From Lachnoclostridium sp. An76 (lineage in GTDB: Bacteria > Bacillota > Clostridia > Lachnospirales > Lachnospiraceae), in the NCBI RefSeq assembly GCF_002161355.1, contig NZ_NFHL01000003.1, positions 186,001 through 250,000 on the forward strand: a DNA stretch of 64,000 bases, given 5' to 3'. A program made the translations under genes and the position numbers. How positions within the stretch are numbered: the first letter of the stretch is position 1; each line of letters opens with the position of its first letter. Shown here in pieces: positions 58,937 to 64,000 of the stretch. Under the pieces are notes generated by a model that saw nothing but the letters and a program-made list of their open reading frames with translations, was not told the origin of the DNA and made no database searches.

Positions 58937-59037
58937 GTATTTCTCCCTTTCTTTGAATCATTGTTTATAAGTTACTTTTTATGCCAACAGGGCAGAGGCA
59001 TTATCCTGCCTCTATCCCCGCTGCTAATCAGAAAGTT

Positions 59038-62000
59038 TTACCTCTCTGATTTTCTCTTTCTTCCGGCGATAACCACTGTTGCTCCCGCAAGGGTCGCTGC
59101 TGCTGCCCATGCTGCTGCATTTGTTGTGTCGCCTGTCTGGACAGCCTTGTCTCCGCCCTGACCTTTATCTCCGTTCTGGCTTCCGCCTGTTCCCGGCTTC
59201 TGCGGGTCTTCCGGTTTTGTTCCCGGATCTCCCGGTTCCGGATCAGGATCTGTTCCCGGGTCCTTCTCGTTCACGGTGACAGCGAAGTTAGCTGTATGAT
59301 GCTGATATGTAACAGCTACTTCTTTGATATCTGCTGTCAGCGCTGTTCCAAGAGCCGGTGTGAATTCGAACCATTCTGCTGTCTCAGCGTTGTAACCGAT
59401 CGTTCCGTCTGAACCGTCTGAATATATTACACGAAGTACAAGTCCTGTCGGATCCAGCGTCTCGCCTTCAGTATATTCTGTCTTATCCGGAGCTTTTGCC
59501 ACTTCCACGGAAGTGATCGTAACCGCTGCCGGCTGGACATTGATATTGAAAGCTGTTGTCTTGCCCGCATACTCTACAGTAACCTCTGTATCGCCTGTTG
59601 TAAGCTGCTGATCCAGAGCCGGTGTGAATGTAAAGTCTGCTGCCGTCTCCTCGGTATATGCTGCTGCCGCTGTTGAACCGTCGCTGTATTTCAGCTCAAG
59701 TACAAGACCTGCCGGGTCAAGTGTTTCACCCTCTGTATAGTTTGTCCTGCATGGTTCTTTTACAGCAATTTCTTCAAGAACCGGTTCTGCCGGCTCTGCT
59801 GCTTTGATCTCAAATTCTGCGGATGCGCTTCCGGAATATCCGTACTGTCCAAGACCTGTAACGATTGCTGTTGCCGTTCCCTCAGCAGTGTTGTTCTCAT
59901 ATGATACGATGTAGTCAACGCCGTATCTGAGTTCTGCACCGTCAAGAGCAACTGTGATCTCATCAGCGCTCAGTGTTACCGGATGGTCTTCATCTACAAC
60001 ATCCACTTCCTTCACTTCAGGAACTGTAACCTCTGCATTACTGATGTCTGTCGTCTCTTCTGCCATTCTTACACGGAGCTCAGCCGCGCTCATGAATCTG
60101 TTATTTCCGGAATCGCCAAATGTGCTGAGACCTGTGAGACGGACATATTTTGCCATCATCGGCTGATCAAACACTGCCAGCTTCCAGCCTGCCGTATTTT
60201 CCCAGGATCCCGTAGATACAGCTGTCCACTCTTCACCGTCGGTACTTACTTCTACTTTGTAATTTCCGACACGGCCGTTGATGCTTCCGTCACGTCCATA
60301 GTAACGAAGTGCATCGAGCATTGTCTCTTCTTCCAGTTCAAGCGTGATCCAGAAATCGGACATCGGAACTGTCACACTCCAGTTCGTATGCCACCATGTT
60401 CCGGCATTATTATCTACCGCATAGGATGCAGGTCCTTCATTTCCGCCTCCCGGATACTCGCTTGCTGCTGTTGCAGTTGTCTTTGTATAGTCGTAATCTC
60501 TGCTGTCATCCGCAGCGTCGCCTGCAGATGCGTCTACACCAAGGTTGATCGTAAATGTGTTTCTTGTACTGTGGTCCTCAGACTCGATGATCAGTTTTGC
60601 TGCGTTCTCATACGGCGGAATATATGTTACCGCTGCATTGTCTGCGCCTGCATACTGGATCGTGTCGATCAGGATCGCCTCTGTGTCAAAGTATCCGTTT
60701 GCCAGATCTGACGCACTTGCTTCCAGGCCATTGACTGACAGCGACTGAAGTGCTGCTGTCGAGTTCGTCGTATAGGAGCCTGTCCACTCGTTGATCATAA
60801 CCTCTGTGATCGCTACACTCGGTTTAGACAGATCTGTACCTGTCGGATTCACAACACGAAGTTTTACATAAGTTGCTAACTGCGGGTCAAAATTATATGT
60901 ATATGCCTTGACCCTTGTCGGATTCTCGGACTCAGCGATCGTCTCTTCCGCCTCTACCTTTGTCCAGCTGTTGTCCTCGCCTGTTTCGGAGATATAGATC
61001 TCTGTCGTTCCAGCGTTCGGGAATCTCAGGCCACTGTTGTCTCTTGCGAAGTAAACAACGATCTCTCCGACTCTCTGCTGAGTATCATAGCGGAATGTAA
61101 TCTCCGCATCATTGTCATTATTCTTATTTGTATTCGTCCAGTTGCTCCATGCCGTGGGGTTAGCTCCGCCGCTTGTGTTGTCGCTGATCGCTGTATTTCC
61201 GTCTTTGATCGCTTCAAGCGTATCTGACTGGAAGCCTGCCTCAATATCCTGGCTCAGGTTGGCTGCTCCTGTCACACTGTCGCCGATTGTAACCTGCTGC
61301 TCCTGCACACGTACAACAGCAGACACTGTCATCTCCTGTCCGAGTACATTCGCCGTACCTGTTACCATCACCGGACCGACTTCATCATAGCTGCCCTCAG
61401 GCTCGCCCCACTCTACCGGGAAGGATGCGCTGATCACTTCGCCGTTCTGGAGCACTGCAGGTCTTGATTCCGGAAGCACCGGTTCTGTTCCGACCGGAAC
61501 TGTAGTAGTGTAGTTGAGCAGTGCAGCCACCTGATCGATCATGTTGACCGTTACAGAAACTGTATCGCCCGCCTCTGTCACACCTGCAACTGAGAATGTG
61601 CCTGTCTGTGCGATCTGGTCCTCTGAGATCTCATTCCATGTCACCGTCATGTCAGCCTCAGAATTGTCAGAATACACAGCTGTTACTGTCTCAGGCAGCT
61701 GAGGCATATTGCCGGTCTTCACATAATAGTTTCTGGACATCATGTAGTAGCTTAATGACGTTTCTCCGGACTCTTCTTCCACCGGTGTCGTATTAATCGT
61801 CACAACAGCCGGATCAAGTCCGTCCGCGCTTGCTGTTACTTTGATCTCGCCTGCGTTCTTCGTAGACTGTACGATCGCAACAAGCTGACCGCTGAACGCA
61901 TCCCTATTATCGTCCTGATAGGACTGATGATCTGCCTGCTCGCCATTGTCAACACCTACAAGCGTTCCTTCGCCTTCTACTGTAAACTTCACATTGTTTG

Positions 62001-64000
62001 CCGCATCAGGAACGATTTCACCATTTTCATCTTCAACGCTGACAGTAATATAGCTCAGCTCTGTGCCGTCAGCCGCGATCTCTGTACGGTCGGCCTCTGC
62101 ATCCAGCTTAGCCTCATCTCCGGTCGTCGTCACATAAGTACGTCCTTCAACCTGGTCGAGATCGATCGCATTGCCTTCTGCGTCCCATGCCTCTGCGGAA
62201 ATGGTTCCTTCTTCAAACGGTACATTCCATGTCAGATAGAGATTCTTATGGGCGGTTCCGTTTGCGCCTTCTCCCTCATAAATCTGATAGGTATATCCCG
62301 CATCCGTAGTCTTTGTCGTAAATTCCTTTGTTCCAAGATCCTTTACTTCTCCGTCTGCAGTAGTAAGCGTCAGTTTTACTTTCGCTGCATCTGTATATAC
62401 AACGACCGGAACTTCTCCGCTTCCGTTTGTTGTCACGACATCTTCATTCCATGCAGGAAGAATATGGAGCGTGTCAACGTCGTCGTTCCACTGGCTCTGA
62501 TAAAAATAGTAGCTGTCCTTCGGAAGTCCTGCGGTATCAACGATACCGAAATAGGAGTTCTTCGGAGACGGCCAGGATGACACTGCCCCGGTGCTTGTTC
62601 CGTTCCACGGTGTAGGCTCGCCGATATAGTCAAAACCTGTCCATACATATTCACCGGCCACGAAATCACGCTGGATCACATCATACCAAGCGCTGCTTGC
62701 AAGAGCCCCCCAGCCTACTGCCGAGTTGTCATAAGACGTAAGGTACTTATCTGCCGTCTGTGACGCGCCGCCGTTTCCTAATCTGTCATAAATACCGCGG
62801 CTGTTGACCGATGAAGCCGTCTCTGATCCGTAGATAGGCCAGTCCGGACTTGCTTCGTGCTGCGTATCATACTGCGATCCGTTTGTATAGTTGAGTCCTA
62901 CTGCACCGCCGGCCTGAGCAAGCGAATCCATAATATTATATGCTGTTCCGGATGTATTACCTTTAACATTATTATCGCCTCTTGTGACAGGCCTTGTCGA
63001 ATCAAGCTCCTGAGCCCATGCGATCAGCTTGCTCTGTGCATCTGCATAAGTCTGGTTAAGACCATAGGCTGTTCCTTCCTGCACCTCGTTTCCGAGAGAC
63101 CACATAATCACGGAAGGAGCATTCTGTCCTCTCTTGATCATGGCGGTCAGATCGAACTGCGCCCATGTCATTCCTGATTCTGCCCCGATGATTTCGTTAC
63201 CGTCATCAATTGTCTGGTCAAACCATACAGAATAGTCATTGGAATTGCCGTTTTTCGGATACATCCAGCCGTCGAACGCCTCATCGATCACAAGGATTCC
63301 CTGCTCGTTGCACGCCTCGATCAGCTCATCAGACGCCGGGTTGTGTGTTACGCGGATGGAGTTGCATCCCATCTCTTTCAGGATTTTCACCTGACGGTTG
63401 ATCGCATCCTCCCATGCCTCTGCTCCAAGGGCTCCCTGATCGTGGTGCATGCAGACGCCCTTCAGCTTCATATTCTCTCCGTTTAATGAGAAACCTGTAT
63501 TGGCATCAAGCTTAAAATAGCGGTAACCAAATTCTGTGTCATATGTATCGACAACAGTGTCACCAACCTTCACTTTTGTTCTCACAGTATAGAGTGCCGG
63601 GTTATCGGATGTGTCCCACAGTGTCGGATTATTTACCGGTACTGTTGCATCGATATCTGCGCTCGCGCCGGCAGCTACTTCTACAGCCTCTGTCGTCACA
63701 GTTCCGATGCTGTCCTCTGCATCTCCGTCTTTCGGGAATACAGTATGTGTAAGTGTTACATTCTGTGCTTCTGCGGAATCATTTACCACAGTTGTGCTGA
63801 CGTTCGTGCTTACCGTGCCGCCAGCTTCTTCCTCCAGGTTCGGAGTCTCGATCTTTGTTCCGTACAGATCGACATGTACCGGATCTGTGATCGTCAGATC
63901 CACGCTCCTGTAGATACCGCTTCCTGAATACCAGCGGCTGGACGGAGTCTGGTGATTTACCTTTACAGTGATCACATTGTCTCCGCCGTAATTTACATAA
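59038..64000 (-). CDS. Surface GH2 beta-galactosidase (N-terminus beyond window)
   Basis: A glycosidase fragment of more than 1,650 residues; the frame runs off the right edge (YVNYGGDNVITV at the edge), so the apparent start at 63975 is not the true one. It shows the end of the GH2 sugar-binding domain, the Ig-like domain, the TIM barrel with acid/base Glu in MWSLGNEVQEG (about 297 of the visible part) and nucleophile Glu in PIYGSETAS (about 385). Then come DUF4982/Ig-like domains, Big_4-type repeats with YYVKTG and PxLP patterns, two CBM32/discoidin-like modules, and further Big-type repeats. It ends with AVQTGD, a hydrophobic stretch and RKRKSER. It resembles pneumococcal BgaA-type beta-galactosidase. 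Stop lies 101 bases before GH29. Confidence 0.92.
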   Translation of the reverse strand, partial: YVNYGGDNVITVKVNHQTPSSRWYSGSGIYRSVDLTITDPVHVDLYGTKIETPNLEEEAGGTVSTNVSTTVVNDSAEAQNVTLTHTVFPKDGDAEDSIGTVTTEAVEVAAGASADIDATVPVNNPTLWDTSDNPALYTVRTKVKVGDTVVDTYDTEFGYRYFKLDANTGFSLNGENMKLKGVCMHHDQGALGAEAWEDAINRQVKILKEMGCNSIRVTHNPASDELIEACNEQGILVIDEAFDGWMYPKNGNSNDYSVWFDQTIDDGNEIIGAESGMTWAQFDLTAMIKRGQNAPSVIMWSLGNEVQEGTAYGLNQTYADAQSKLIAWAQELDSTRPVTRGDNNVKGNTSGTAYNIMDSLAQAGGAVGLNYTNGSQYDTQHEASPDWPIYGSETASSVNSRGIYDRLGNGGASQTADKYLTSYDNSAVGWGALASSAWYDVIQRDFVAGEYVWTGFDYIGEPTPWNGTSTGAVSSWPSPKNSYFGIVDTAGLPKDSYYFYQSQWNDDVDTLHILPAWNEDVVTTNGSGEVPVVVYTDAAKVKLTLTTADGEVKDLGTKEFTTKTTDAGYTYQIYEGEGANGTAHKNLYLTWNVPFEEGTISAEAWDAEGNAIDLDQVEGRTYVTTTGDEAKLDAEADRTEIAADGTELSYITVSVEDENGEIVPDAANNVKFTVEGEGTLVGVDNGEQADHQSYQDDNRDAFSGQLVAIVQSTKNAGEIKVTASADGLDPAVVTINTTPVEEESGETSLSYYMMSRNYYVKTGNMPQLPETVTAVYSDNSEADMTVTWNEISEDQIAQTGTFSVAGVTEAGDTVSVTVNMIDQVAALLNYTTTVPVGTEPVLPESRPAVLQNGEVISASFPVEWGEPEGSYDEVGPVMVTGTANVLGQEMTVSAVVRVQEQQVTIGDSVTGAANLSQDIEAGFQSDTLEAIKDGNTAISDNTSGGANPTAWSNWTNTNKNNDNDAEITFRYDTQQRVGEIVVYFARDNSGLRFPNAGTTEIYISETGEDNSWTKVEAEETIAESENPTRVKAYTYNFDPQLATYVKLRVVNPTGTDLSKPSVAITEVMINEWTGSYTTNSTAALQSLSVNGLEASASDLANGYFDTEAILIDTIQYAGADNAAVTYIPPYENAAKLIIESEDHSTRNTFTINLGVDASAGDAADDSRDYDYTKTTATAASEYPGGGNEGPASYAVDNNAGTWWHTNWSVTVPMSDFWITLELEEETMLDALRYYGRDGSINGRVGNYKVEVSTDGEEWTAVSTGSWENTAGWKLAVFDQPMMAKYVRLTGLSTFGDSGNNRFMSAAELRVRMAEETTDISNAEVTVPEVKEVDVVDEDHPVTLSADEITVALDGAELRYGVDYIVSYENNTAEGTATAIVTGLGQYGYSGSASAEFEIKAAEPAEPVLEEIAVKEPCRTNYTEGETLDPAGLVLELKYSDGSTAAAAYTEETAADFTFTPALDQQLTTGDTEVTVEYAGKTTAFNINVQPAAVTITSVEVAKAPDKTEYTEGETLDPTGLVLRVIYSDGSDGTIGYNAETAEWFEFTPALGTALTADIKEVAVTYQHHTANFAVTVNEKDPGTDPDPEPGDPGTKPEDPQKPGTGGSQNGDKGQGGDKAVQTGDTTNAAAWAAAATLAGATVVIAGRKRKSER

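Noticed and set aside
58961-59037. Terminator between GH2 and GH29 (AGAGGCA/TGCCTCT)
   Set aside because: A stem is present but no T-run follows in the transcribed direction, so read-through from GH2 to GH29 is left open.

Overview
The window looks like a chromosomal segment of a Gram-positive, spore-forming, anaerobic gut Clostridium of the Lachnospiraceae type. The support is: spoIID/spoIIQ-like genes, MecA, a PerR regulator with two rubrerythrins (anaerobic oxidative-stress defence), an oxygen-sensitive class I fumarase, a T-box in front of ileS, sigma-A promoters of the TTGACA-N17-TATAAT type, strong AGGAGG ribosome sites, and very large surface glycosidases for host glycans. Genus and species cannot be fixed from sequence alone.

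Left end (1-3.9 kb): an rRNA operon on the minus strand, in the unusual order 16S - 5S - tRNA-Ile - tRNA-Ala - 23S (the 23S is cut by the window edge), with tandem promoters; then tRNA-Ser(GCT) with its own promoter and terminator. 4-12 kb: a minus-strand run of envelope and housekeeping genes (GH18 protein, cwlD-type amidase, a Sua5/phosphatase fusion, upp, dCMP deaminase, fumarase alpha/beta, plsC), several with 4-bp start/stop overlaps. 12.4-18.5 kb: mecA, a DUF1858 protein, an intergenic cluster of perfect DnaA boxes, an NlpC/P60 hydrolase, perR with two rubrerythrins, a ROK sugar kinase and a GIY-YIG protein. 18.7-27.7 kb: spoIIQ-spoIID, a membrane protein, glycogen phosphorylase, and ileS behind a T-box leader that also carries a 139-bp palindromic insert.

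27.7-41 kb: a broken Rpn-family gene, a cellobiose-type PTS operon (6-phospho-beta-glucosidase, IIB, IIC, IIA) next to two tandem RpiR regulators, a DUF234 ATPase, a Zn/Cd/Co-type P-ATPase with a separate HMA chaperone and a divergent ArsR repressor, an AraC regulator, and a D-Ala-D-Ala carboxypeptidase. Two copies of a palindromic repeat sit directly behind the PTS IIA gene and the P-ATPase gene.

41-64 kb: four giant secreted glycosidases in a row on the minus strand: GH2 beta-galactosidase (cut by the right edge), GH29 alpha-L-fucosidase, GH84 beta-N-acetylglucosaminidase and GH20 beta-hexosaminidase or lacto-N-biosidase-like enzyme. Each has many carbohydrate-binding or adhesion-type modules, and all four end in the same non-LPXTG sorting-like signal (AV[QN]TGD - hydrophobic stretch - basic tail). 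Together they could remove fucose, galactose and GlcNAc or lacto-N-biose from mucin, Lewis-type or milk glycans at the cell surface. This cluster, with its shared anchoring signal, is the most interesting system in the window.
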